Source of the DNA: Pseudonocardiales bacterium
GTDB lineage: Bacteria > Actinomycetota > Actinomycetes > Mycobacteriales > Pseudonocardiaceae
Direction: 5' to 3'
Assembly: GCA_019243635.1 (NCBI GenBank)
Contig: JAFAUB010000145.1
Coordinates: 1-50,653 of the forward strand
DNA: 50,653 nt
The notes under the pieces were generated by a model, which saw only the letters and a list, made by a program, of their open reading frames with translations, did not search any database and was not told the origin of the DNA. The position numbers were made by a program, and so were the translations under genes. This document shows, piece by piece, positions 29,677 through 37,434 of the stretch (positions are counted from its first letter, which is position 1; every line of letters starts with the position of its first letter).

Positions 29677-30159
29677 ATGCGCACGCGGATCTTCCTGAGC
29701 TGGTGCCATCAGGACAAGGCGCTGAAGGAGGCGTTGCTGCGCGATCTGCTCCCCGCCCTCGGTGTCTTCGCCGACCTCGACGTCACATGGTGGGAGGACA
29801 GCCACTTGACCTGCGGGGAGGAGTTGACCGCAGGTATCGTGGACCGGCTGGATGAGGCTGATTTCGGCCTGCTCCTGCTGAGCACTCGCTTCTTCGGCCG
29901 GCCGTTCATCCGGGAGCACGAGCTGCCGCGGTTCGCGGGTCCGCGCGCCGACAAGGGGTCGCTGCCGGTCGCGCTGAGCCCGCTGCCTGCATTCGGTCCG
30001 GAATGCGACCTGGGTGGCGTCGAGCGCCAGCTCGTCTTCACGCGGGACGCCAAGAGCTTCGCCGAGCTGTCCGGCGCCCAGCGAACGAGCTTCGCCAACG
30101 GCCTGGCGGCGGCGACCCGGCGGCGCGCCCTCTCCTTGAACGGGTACCGCGCGCTGTGA
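29677..30159 (+). CDS. Small TIR-domain protein
   Basis: The 160-residue protein is a single TIR domain. It starts with RTRIFLSWCHQDKALKEAL (strand A and box 1-like), then VTWWEDSHLTCGEEL (BB-loop region), AGIVDRLDEADFGLLLLST, and FFGRPFIREHELPRF, whose Glu is the candidate NAD+-hydrolysing residue. Bacterial TIR proteins in defence loci usually cleave NAD+ or make cyclic-ADP-ribose signals once triggered. GGAGGCGG precedes the ATG at 29677. Its stop overlaps the GTG of the NACHT/WD40 gene, so the two are translationally coupled and probably act together, with the larger protein as sensor. Confidence 0.82.
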   Translation: MRTRIFLSWCHQDKALKEALLRDLLPALGVFADLDVTWWEDSHLTCGEELTAGIVDRLDEADFGLLLLSTRFFGRPFIREHELPRFAGPRADKGSLPVALSPLPAFGPECDLGGVERQLVFTRDAKSFAELSGAQRTSFANGLAAATRRRALSLNGYRAL

Positions 30160-33100
30160 GGGCCCGACTGCTCCGTGCCGAGATCGCCCACCATCTCGCC
30201 GTTCTGCAGAAGCGGTCGATGCTCACCGCGCTGCAGTCGGCCCGGCTGACGGCCATCCTCGACACGCTGGCCGACGACGGGCGGTTCCTGCTCCGGGCCG
30301 CCCTGGACGCCGCCGAGTTCCCGGCGGGTGAGGCTCGTGGCCAGGAGGCCTTCCAGGAGTTCCGCAAGCGCGTGAACCATGCCGCGGCCGATGCCGGCGT
30401 CGATCTCCGGATCGAGCTGGACTCCCGTAAGGCACCTCCGGACCAGCGCCACGGCTGGTTCACCGGCGGCGACCTTGTCGATGAGGGCATCGCCTCCTTC
30501 ACCGGGCAGGCCGCCGGGCGGACCGGGATCGATCATCCGGTCACGCCGGAGGTCGCGGAGCTCGGGCTGTCCCGGCGGACCCGGATGTACGTCAGTGTCC
30601 CCCCGACGGACAACGTCATGTCGCGGAAGGTGAGCATGCTGCTGCGGCAGCTGCGCGAGGTGCTGGCTCTGGACCGCGAGCGGTCGTGGGAGGTTGCCGA
30701 CTCGGGCTCGGTCGGGCTGGGAGAGGATCCCGAGGCGATGCGCGACCGGCTCTGCGCCCAGGCCGACGTCCGGCTGGCACTGGTGAGCCCCGCGTACCTC
30801 GCGGATGCCGCGCCTGAGCGTCGCCGGACGCTGGACTCACCCGGCCGGGTCGTCGCGTTCGCGCTGAGCGGCCTGCCGGACGGCCCGCTGGACTTGGGCC
30901 CACTGCGTCTTCACGACGTCCGGCGCCGCACGGAGCCCTGGGACGAGTTGACGCGCACTGACCAGCGTAGGCGCTACGTCGCCGACGTGGTGGACGAGAT
31001 CCGGCGCGCGCTGCGACCATCGCGGGTCACCGCCGAGGACCGGATGCCAGACGACCCACTGGGGGAGTGGTCGGCGAGCCTGGTGCGGAGCAGGCGGGCC
31101 GGGGAGAGCGCGGTCCTGATCGAGCCGGAGTCGACCGAGACCACCCTTCGGGAGTCCCAACTGGACCCCTCGGCCTCGGCGCACGGTCCACCGCTGCCCG
31201 CGGTCACCCGGCTGGTCGACTGGGCCAGGGCCGAGGGGACAGGAGCGCCCCGGCTGTGCGCGCTGCTCGGCGATGTCGGCATGGGCAAGACGACCACCGC
31301 GAAGCTGTTCACCCAGCGGCTGCTCGATCTGCGCGCCGACGGCATCCCGTGTCCGTTACCGATCCTGTTCGACCTGCGCGATGTCCGGATCACCGGCCTG
31401 GTCGCGACGATGACGCTCGACCACATCCTGGCCAGCATGCTCGACGCCAACCGGCCCGCGAGCGTCCCGCGGAACCGTCTGTGCGCTGACGTCGTCCGCG
31501 GGCGGTTGCGTCAGGGTGACGCGGTGGTCGTGTTCGATGGGCTCGACGAGGTGCTCGTCCACCTGAGCCTGCACGACCAGCAGCTGTTCACCCGGCAGCT
31601 GTGGCGGGCGCTCGGCGAGGGTTCGGGCGCGAAGATGCTGCTCACCTGCCGCACTCAATATTTCCGCACGATTCGCGAGGAGGTCACCTTCTTCACCGGT
31701 GCGGGCCGGCAGGGCCTGCGGGGCGAGGACTACCTGGCCCTGCTGATGCTCCCTTTTCGGGATGATCAGGTGCGGGAGTACCTGGCAGCCAACCTGGACC
31801 GCGACGCGGGCTGGGTGGACGGGTTCCTCGACACCGTCAGAGCCGTGCACGACCTGCCCGATCTCGCTTGCCGCCCGCTGACGCTGCGGTTGATCGCCGA
31901 CCAGGTGGAGTTCATCGAGACCGCCAAGCTGCACGGCCGCACGCTGCGCTCGGTGGACCTCTACGGCGAGGTCGTCGAGCGCTGGCTGTCTCGCGACAGC
32001 GGCAAGCACACCCTCATTCCGGAGCACAAGCAGCTGCTGATGGAGGAGATCGCGGCCGGACTGTGGCGGTCCGGGCGGAACTCCTGGGAGGCGGCGGAGG
32101 TCGACAACTGGCTCCTCGACGTGCTCGAGCACCGACCTGACCTGCAGCGTCACTACCGCGAGCGGGCGCCCGACCTGTGGAAGGCCGACTTCCGGACCGC
32201 CACCTTCCTCAATCGCGAGGATGACGCTTTCGCGTTCGGTCACCGGTCACTGGCGGAGTACTTCCTGGCCCGCTACCTGTTCCGGAGCCTGATCGATGCC
32301 GGCTCAACCGCCGGCTCGGGCCTTGACGCGCTCGCGATGCCGGTGCCCAGCCCGGAGACGTTGGACTTCCTCGGCCAGTCGATCGCGGGAGCGACAGCCG
32401 AGCACCGGTCCTCGGCGCTGGCGGGGCTGGGCCGGATCGGACGCCGGTGCGTGCCGCAGGCCTCGGAACTCGCCCTCGCCTACGCGCTGCGAGCGGCCGA
32501 GCACGGGCACCCGCACCAGTCCTTAGTCGGCGTCCGGCTGGCGGGCGCCCGACTGAGCGGGTGGGCCATCGGCATGGAAGGGCACGACGACACGCGGCTG
32601 CCCATGGCCGGGGCGGATCTGACCGGGGCGGACCTGCGACGCGCGACGTTCCACCGGGTGGATCTGACCGGCGCCGACCTGAGCGGCGCCGACCTGACCG
32701 TCGCGGAGCTACACAACTCGCGTTTGACCTCGGTGCGGTTCGTGGACGCGCGGGCGATCGGGACCGTGGTCCGGGAGTGCGTGCTCGACGGCGCCGAGAT
32801 CACCCGAGCCGCCACCTACCGGACGCAGCTCCTGCGGTGTACCCCGGCGCCGGCGCCGGCTCCCGGGCTGCTGATCGCCCCGCTGCCCGGCGGCGGCTGG
32901 CAGGCAGCGAGGGGTGTCTCGTCGCTGCGCCCGCTGACCGGCCACACCGGCGGGGTGTTGGCGGTGGCCTGGTCGCCTGATGGGACCCGCCTGCTCACCG
33001 GCGGCCGCGACGGCGACGTGCGGGTCTGGGACGCCGCCAGTGGTGAGCCCCTGCACCGGCTCACCGGCCACACCGACTGGGTGTTGGCGGTGGCCTGGTC

Positions 33101-33635
33101 GCCTGATGGGACCCGCCTGCTCACCGGCGGCCGCGACGGCGACGTGCGGGTCTGGGACGCCGCCAGTGGTGAGCCCCTGCACCGGCTCACCGGCCACACC
33201 GGCGGGGTGTGGGCGGTGGCCTGGTCGCCTGATGGGACCCGCCTGCTCACCGGCGGCGGTGACGGTACCGTGCGGGTCTGGGACGCCGCCAGTGGTGAGC
33301 CCCTGCACCGGCTCACCGGCCACACCGGCGGGGTGTGGGCGGTGGCCTGGTCGCCTGATGGGAGCCGCCTGCTCACCGGCGGCCGCGACGGCGACGTCCG
33401 GGTCTGGGACGCCACCAGCGGGTTGCCCGTCGGGTTCAGGATCGTCACCCTGCCGAGGCACGAGATCGCGATCTTCGACGCCATCGCGGACCAGCTCGTC
33501 AGGGCCAGCGCGGGGGCCTGGCGCTGGCTCGGCTGGAACGTCGTCGAGGACGGCCGGATCACCCGCCTGCCGGCGGAATCATTCGGGACCCTTCCACCCT
33601 TACATCCCGCCGCCCGATCGGCGGAGTCGGCCTGA
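30156..33635 (+). CDS. NLR-like protein: TIR-like region, NACHT NTPase, pentapeptide repeats, WD40 repeats
   Basis: 1159 aa from a GTG overlapping the TIR gene stop. Residues 1-140 are helical and unassigned. About 145-285 resembles a divergent TIR/SEFIR fold (MYVSVPPTDNVMSRKV, DVRLALVSPAYLADAAPERR). The NTPase has Walker A GDVGMGKTT near 372 and Walker B VVVFDGLDEVL near 460, plus sensor-like LLTCRTQYFR; the acidic Walker B followed by LDE is NACHT-like. Helical repeats follow (FGHRSLAEYFLARYLF). Pentapeptide repeats (ADLTGADLRRA..) lie at about 817-858, and four WD40 repeats of 42 residues at 927-1094. The C-terminal ~65 residues (AGAWRWLGWNVVEDGRITRL) form a cap common in actinobacterial WD40 proteins. 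No membrane helix is seen. Likely a ligand sensor of a defence or programmed-death pair. Confidence 0.85.
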   Translation: MRARLLRAEIAHHLAVLQKRSMLTALQSARLTAILDTLADDGRFLLRAALDAAEFPAGEARGQEAFQEFRKRVNHAAADAGVDLRIELDSRKAPPDQRHGWFTGGDLVDEGIASFTGQAAGRTGIDHPVTPEVAELGLSRRTRMYVSVPPTDNVMSRKVSMLLRQLREVLALDRERSWEVADSGSVGLGEDPEAMRDRLCAQADVRLALVSPAYLADAAPERRRTLDSPGRVVAFALSGLPDGPLDLGPLRLHDVRRRTEPWDELTRTDQRRRYVADVVDEIRRALRPSRVTAEDRMPDDPLGEWSASLVRSRRAGESAVLIEPESTETTLRESQLDPSASAHGPPLPAVTRLVDWARAEGTGAPRLCALLGDVGMGKTTTAKLFTQRLLDLRADGIPCPLPILFDLRDVRITGLVATMTLDHILASMLDANRPASVPRNRLCADVVRGRLRQGDAVVVFDGLDEVLVHLSLHDQQLFTRQLWRALGEGSGAKMLLTCRTQYFRTIREEVTFFTGAGRQGLRGEDYLALLMLPFRDDQVREYLAANLDRDAGWVDGFLDTVRAVHDLPDLACRPLTLRLIADQVEFIETAKLHGRTLRSVDLYGEVVERWLSRDSGKHTLIPEHKQLLMEEIAAGLWRSGRNSWEAAEVDNWLLDVLEHRPDLQRHYRERAPDLWKADFRTATFLNREDDAFAFGHRSLAEYFLARYLFRSLIDAGSTAGSGLDALAMPVPSPETLDFLGQSIAGATAEHRSSALAGLGRIGRRCVPQASELALAYALRAAEHGHPHQSLVGVRLAGARLSGWAIGMEGHDDTRLPMAGADLTGADLRRATFHRVDLTGADLSGADLTVAELHNSRLTSVRFVDARAIGTVVRECVLDGAEITRAATYRTQLLRCTPAPAPAPGLLIAPLPGGGWQAARGVSSLRPLTGHTGGVLAVAWSPDGTRLLTGGRDGDVRVWDAASGEPLHRLTGHTDWVLAVAWSPDGTRLLTGGRDGDVRVWDAASGEPLHRLTGHTGGVWAVAWSPDGTRLLTGGGDGTVRVWDAASGEPLHRLTGHTGGVWAVAWSPDGSRLLTGGRDGDVRVWDATSGLPVGFRIVTLPRHEIAIFDAIADQLVRASAGAWRWLGWNVVEDGRITRLPAESFGTLPPLHPAARSAESA
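32934..33437 (+). repeat. Four tandem 126-bp WD40-coding repeats
   Basis: Units begin at 32934, 33060, 33186 and 33312. The first two differ at only three positions I can see. Changes cluster at the residues after HT (GGV.L, DWV.L, GGV.W) and at GRDGDV versus GGDGTV; the fourth unit diverges at its end. Such DNA-level identity implies recent duplication or gene conversion. Confidence 0.95.
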
Positions 33636-33796
33636 GGTCCGACCCGCAGCGTCGGCGCGGGTGGGCGCGGACCGCACGGTTGGAATACGCCTTGTTGCCC
33701 AGCACCCAGCCGGCACAGCGCAACTGCGTCGAGGTCGGCCACCTCGACGCAGTTGCCCACGTCGCTGCTTTAACTGCTCTTGCGCCACGTCATCAT
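33636..33796 (-). pseudogene. DUF397 gene remnant (nonsense and indel)
   Basis: The minus strand reads MMTWRKSS, then a TAA stop, then SSDVGNCVEVADLDAVAL, the DUF397 core, after which an insertion breaks the usual RDSKDP segment before APTLRV. DUF397 proteins are small partners of XRE regulators in actinomycetes. In-frame stop plus insertion make it a dead copy. The GNCVEVADLDAVA codons form a perfect 16-bp palindrome (33720-33756). Confidence 0.7.
33720..33756. terminator. 16-bp perfect inverted repeat downstream of the NACHT/WD40 gene
   Basis: Bases 33720-33735 pair with 33741-33756 around a five-base loop (CGGCC). It lies 85 bases after the NACHT/WD40 stop and may terminate that operon. 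It coincides with the DUF397 core codons on the opposite strand, so it may also be a coincidence of coding sequence. Confidence 0.5.
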
Positions 33797-33967
33797 CGGT
33801 GCCTTCTTTCGGTCATATTGGCGATCAACTCAGCTTTGAACAAGCGCACAGCCAAGCTCGGCGCGATTCCTGGACACGGTGCCAGCACCCGCAAGTGTCC
33901 GATTTACGCACTATCGGTGATCTTGTGGGAAGCGGCCTCTGACCAGCGCTGATCCCAATCAGGGTCA

Positions 33968-34396
33968 TCATTCCCCCAGTTCGCCCTTGCGTGCGAGAGG
34001 GATCATTTCCCAGCGCGAGACTCCCAATCCTGAGTACTGCGGCCGACGATCCTTAAGGACCCCAGTACCGGATAAGAAGCTGGTCCCAGCGGTGGCAGGG
34101 TCGAGGGACGCGGCGGTACGGAAGTTCACCGCACGCACACCGGCGGCTAGCTCGACGCGCGCCTGGTGCCGGTCGCGGTACCGGTGGCCGCGCCCGCGAA
34201 CGGCGATCGTGTCGAACAACTGATGTCGACCGCGGCAGGTAGCCCCGTCCAGCTTCGGGCGGTCGGCCAGGATCGCTTCGAGTAGCAGCGCCACGCCGTC
34301 ACGATCCACAGCGCCAGTGTCCATCTCGCCGGCACCGGCTGTGCCCGGTGCGCTCGGTTCCAGTGTCGTCGCCGCGGTGTCCCGAGACGCCGGCAT
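33968..34396 (-). pseudogene. Possible WhiB-like regulator remnant
   Basis: The open frame of 142 aa contains ALLLEAILADRPKLDGATCR and GRHQLFD, which resembles the start of WhiB-like proteins (PKLxGAxCRGRxxLFD). The later three cluster cysteines and the GVxGG turn are not recognisable; the rest (AVNFRTAASLDPATAG...) has no match I can name. Either a decayed whiB-like gene or an unrelated protein. The location among other broken regulatory genes supports decay. Confidence 0.35.
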
Positions 34397-34457
34397 ACCT
34401 GTCCTTGGGCCATCAAGCGTCCCCGGAGGTCCGTGCGGGGGCGCTTGATGGTCACAC

Positions 34458-34677
34458 TCAGCCGATCTCGGCTCGGTTGAGCGCGTGGGTGAACGTGGAC
34501 CACTGGGCCTGGCTGAGTCTCAGCGTCGGTCCGGTGGGGTCTTTGCTGTCGCGGACGGCACGACCGCCATGGGGTAGATCGGCTACCTCAACGCAGTTGC
34601 CCTCAAACGTGCTGTACGAGCTAAACGTGCTGTACGAGTTCTTGCGCCAGACAACCCGCTTTTCCGCTGCTGGTCAC
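34458..34677 (-). pseudogene. DUF397 gene with one-base insertion and an 18-bp duplication
   Basis: GTG at 34677 after GAGGAGGAG opens VTSSGKA. One extra G in GCGGGTT shifts the frame; deleting it would restore VVWRKNSYSTF. The correct frame then runs GNCVEVADLPHGGRAVRDSK, DPTGPTLRLSQAQWSTFTHA and ends at 34458, a complete DUF397 protein. An 18-base tandem duplication repeats SSYSTF (about 34606-34641). Apart from the single base the gene is intact, so the damage is recent, or the base is a sequencing error. Confidence 0.75.
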
Positions 34678-34869
34678 CTCCTCCTCTCGACTTCTTCGTG
34701 GAGCAGTTCTTTCGTCTGTAGCTCTCGCAGAGCGAACCCCAGGCAAGCCGACTGAAGTCGTTAAGGTATCCTTCCACATCCGTCGGCGTCCTCGTCGACG
34801 GTATGGGCGCGCCAGTCCGCCGAGGACACGCCCCCGCGCGGCGCGACACCGGTGGCTGTGGGGCGGTGC

Positions 34870-35094
34870 TCACCGGCCCAGCCAGATCCTGAACGCTTCG
34901 AACAGGACCGTCGCGGCCGCCTCATCGAGGATGATGACGCATCCGCCGGTGACGTGCGGGTCGAGGATGATCTCGCTACCCTGTTTCTCGGCCACCAGGT
35001 TGGTGAAGCCCCTGGGGCCCTTGTGCACCGCGCAGGTGACACCGATCGCCCTGCGGTTCTCTCTAGATGCGTCTGCGGTCGCGCCGTCAGCCAT
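34870..35094 (-). CDS. Small conserved actinobacterial protein, function unknown
   Basis: The 74-residue protein contains VHKGPRGFTNLVAEKQGSEI, ILDPHVTGGCVIILDEAAAT and a hydrophobic-aromatic end (VLFEAFRIWLG). I do not recognise a named family, though similar short proteins sit divergent to XRE regulators near DUF397 genes in actinomycetes. AGAAGAGG lies before the ATG at 35094. It is divergent from the XRE gene with 237 bases between starts. Confidence 0.6.
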   Translation of the reverse strand: MADGATADASRENRRAIGVTCAVHKGPRGFTNLVAEKQGSEIILDPHVTGGCVIILDEAAATVLFEAFRIWLGR

Positions 35095-35287
35095 GGTTGA
35101 CCTCTTCTCTTGGACCGGCGACGGAGTCGTGTCCCGCCGCCCCGTATCGCCCCACGGAGGATCCCGTGGGGGTGTCGTCACTTCTCGCGGCCCACCGTTG
35201 CGCATCGCACGCCGCAGCGGCAGAGTGCACGCCGCGCTCAGGGGTGTCGGTCATGGAGCCGAACCTACGGACACCTCCAGGCATCAA

Positions 35288-35331
35288 ACCCCACGAAACC
35301 TTGGGGTGTGTTCCGAACTAGGCTCGTCGCT
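35288..35331 (+). promoter_or_regulatory. Probable leaderless promoter and operator of the XRE gene
   Basis: TAGGCT at 35319-35324 is a -10 candidate only seven bases before the GTG at 35332, implying leaderless mRNA. Just upstream ACCCC (35288-35292) and GGGGT (35303-35307) form an inverted repeat around ACGAAACCTT, a plausible operator for XRE autoregulation. Confidence 0.45.
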
Positions 35332-36567
35332 GTGCGGTTGACCGGTGAGGCGACCGTCGGCGAGCGGGTGGCGTTCCACCGGCGGCGTAAGGGCATCACC
35401 CAGGAGGTGCTGGCCGGGCTTCTGGGGCGCAGTGTGGAATGGCTCGCCCAGTTCGAGCGGGGCGCCAAAGAGCTGGACCGGCTGTCCACCATCGTCGCCA
35501 TCGCTGACGTACTGGGTATCGAGCCGGTGAAGCTGCTTCCCGCCGCGTTCACCGCCCGGCGCCGGGAGCTGCGTGGTTCGGTGATCGGTACCGCGCCGGA
35601 CTCCGTTGTCGCGATCAAGGCCGCGATGTTCCGCTACAACGGGTCGGCACGTGTGCTCGGCGTTCCCGACCGACCGCCGGTCGGACCCGCCGAGCTGGCG
35701 GAGCGGATCAACGAGGCGTTCGTCTGCACGCAGACCGAGCGCTGGTCACGGCTCGGTCTGCTGCTCCCGGATCTGATCGCCGATGCCTGGCAGGCCGCTC
35801 ACACCAGCACCGGCGAGCTGCAGTACCGCGCGTTCGGGCAGCTCTCCCTGGTCTGGCGAGTCACCTCCGGGATGCTCGACCGGATCGGAGAGAAAGACCT
35901 GCCGTGGATCGCTGCGGAGCGAGACATGACCGCCGCCGACCGCAGCGGGGACGACCTGCTGATCGCCGGGGCCGCCTGGCGGCTGGCGGTAGTGCTGCGG
36001 CACAACGGGTGCCTCCAGGAGTCCATTGATGTGCCGGCCGCGAGCGCGGACGTGCTACGGCCCCGGCTGGCTCAGTCTCCACAGCACGCGTCGATGTATG
36101 GAGCGTTGATGCTCAAGGGCGCGGTGGGCGCAGCAACTGTCGGTGACCATGTTGGGGTGCGCGACTATCTCCGGGAGTGTGACCGGGCCGCGCAGCTCAC
36201 CGGCGACCGTAATGACTTCTGGCTCGCGTTCGGTCCCACCAATGTGGCGATTCATCGGGTGTGGCTGGCCACTGAGATGGGTGATCCTATCGATGCCCTT
36301 CGCCAAGCCGCGTACGTCGACGACACCAGGTTGCCTCCTGAGCTGGCCGAGCGTCGCGCCTCCCACCTGATCACCGTAGCCTGGTCACACTACCTGCGCC
36401 GCCACGACGACGACGCGCTCAGCGCCCTGATCGCCGCCAGGACGGTCGCGGCTGAACAGCTCATGTTCACCCACCGCGTCCACGACATGCTGCGGCAGAT
36501 GCTGCGCCGTGACCGTCGCGGCCGACGTGGACTCCGCGAGCTGGCCGAGTTCGTCGGAGCGCAGTAG
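35332..36567 (+). CDS. XRE-family (helix-turn-helix) transcriptional regulator with long C-terminal sensor
   Basis: 411 aa. The N-terminal HTH_3 domain is VGERVAFHRRRKGITQEVLA to LLGRSVEWLAQFERG, followed by LSTIVAIADVLGI. The remaining ~330 residues are alpha-helical and TPR-like (FVCTQTERWSRLGLLLPDLI, AAHTSTGELQYRAFGQLSLV, MYGALMLKGAVGAATVGDH). The type is widespread in actinomycetes beside DUF397 genes and often controls development or antibiotic production. The GTG at 35332 is selected by the conserved HTH beginning and the -10 box just ahead. Its DUF397 partners in this window are both broken, so its present function is unclear. Confidence 0.85.
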   Translation: MRLTGEATVGERVAFHRRRKGITQEVLAGLLGRSVEWLAQFERGAKELDRLSTIVAIADVLGIEPVKLLPAAFTARRRELRGSVIGTAPDSVVAIKAAMFRYNGSARVLGVPDRPPVGPAELAERINEAFVCTQTERWSRLGLLLPDLIADAWQAAHTSTGELQYRAFGQLSLVWRVTSGMLDRIGEKDLPWIAAERDMTAADRSGDDLLIAGAAWRLAVVLRHNGCLQESIDVPAASADVLRPRLAQSPQHASMYGALMLKGAVGAATVGDHVGVRDYLRECDRAAQLTGDRNDFWLAFGPTNVAIHRVWLATEMGDPIDALRQAAYVDDTRLPPELAERRASHLITVAWSHYLRRHDDDALSALIAARTVAAEQLMFTHRVHDMLRQMLRRDRRGRRGLRELAEFVGAQ

Positions 36568-36718
36568 CCGCATCCGCCGTGCCCCGAGAAGTGTTTCCGT
36601 CGGCTTCTCTGTCCGCAAGCGAGCAGACCGAGAGGTACAGCTCCGGCGTCTGCGGCCTGTCGGGGATAGGCCAGCTCATCGGCGGTGACGAGCCGCAGTT
36701 CGTGGGCCCCTCGGTGTG

Positions 36719-36937
36719 TCAGACGTCCACGTCCCGGATGATCTGACCGTAAGGAGGAACCGGTGGAGTGTGCTGGTAGGACTCATGAGCGCGCAACGGC
36801 GCGTCTTTGGCCAGCTCCTCGTGCGTGAACAGCGCGTTGGACCCGGCCTCCCGCTCTTTATGATCTTGGCGGCGGGCCCGCGCTTCCTGCCGCATCTTTG
36901 GGAACCGCTCCGCAGCCTTACGGTATACCGACTTCAT
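36719..36937 (-). CDS. Short ORF following the DUF5131 fragment, function unknown
   Basis: A 72-residue basic, helical frame (MKSVYRKAAERFPKMRQEAR, then HEELAKDAPLRAHESYQHTP) starts at an ATG overlapping the stop of the DUF5131 fragment (ATGA). I do not recognise it. It may be the C-terminal piece of a neighbouring gene of the same element rather than a separate gene. Confidence 0.3.
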   Translation of the reverse strand: MKSVYRKAAERFPKMRQEARARRQDHKEREAGSNALFTHEELAKDAPLRAHESYQHTPPVPPYGQIIRDVDV

Positions 36938-37203
36938 GTGTGTACGTAGCCGTCATCCTCCACACTCACGCCCATCCACACGTTCCTCGGCCAGGGCAGC
37001 CGGGGCGCCAGGCGCCGCAGCCGCCGCGAGCGCTTCGTCAACACCTGGTAGGTGTGCCGAGGCGTCGCCCGCATCACCGCGAAAACCTGGAGGATGAACT
37101 CGTCCGGGACGCGCGCGTGGAACAGGTCACTCATGGAGCCGGTCATCCGCCAGCCCTGGTGAACCTTCCGGCCAGCGCACGGGGTCGGTCCTGGGGTGGG
37201 CAT
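36934..37203 (-). pseudogene. DUF5131 (phage Gp37/Gp68-like) protein fragment
   Basis: The frame reads GWRMTGSMSDLFHARVPDEF, QVFAVMRATPRHTYQVLTKR, and WPRNVWMGVSVEDDGYVHT, the central part of DUF5131 proteins, which normally have about 230-300 aa with an N-terminal radical-SAM-like Cys motif. Here both the Cys-rich start and the C-terminal half are missing. It is a leftover of phage or mobile DNA at the right edge of the accessory island. Confidence 0.72.
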
Positions 37204-37249
37204 CTACCTTTTACTGCGAGTAACTCCTATTGAGAGGTATCGTCGTCAT

Positions 37250-37434
37250 GTGACGAATCTTGATCAGCCTGGGCTGGGCGAGGACTGATGGTGACCACGG
37301 GCGCACTGCGGCACCCGGTGGGTCGGAGGCTGCGGTCGGTGGTGCCTGGGCCGCTTCCCGTCGCCGATAGCCAGGCTCCCGCTCGGGCGCTGCCCGCGCT
37401 GCTGGATGCTCGCGAGGCGGGGGAGGGGCGATGA
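37250..37434 (+). pseudogene. Dead marR copy upstream of the ABC exporter
   Basis: Base for base it resembles the intact marR at 39185. Shared are the -10 TATCGT just upstream, the GTGACG start, TTGATCAG, the GTGGGTCGGAGGCTGCGGTCG stretch in part, and the end CTTCCCGTCGCCGAT through GGGGCGATGA. A stop appears after 11 codons, and about 260 bases corresponding to 39306-39568, with the DNA-binding domain, are deleted. It still abuts the ATPase gene by the same ATGA overlap as the live copy does its own remnant. Confidence 0.85.

Noticed and set aside
32934..33437. CRISPR-like array
   Set aside because: The 126-bp periodic repeats are contiguous, coding and translate to WD40 blades; there are no spacers. 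No CRISPR array was seen anywhere in the window.
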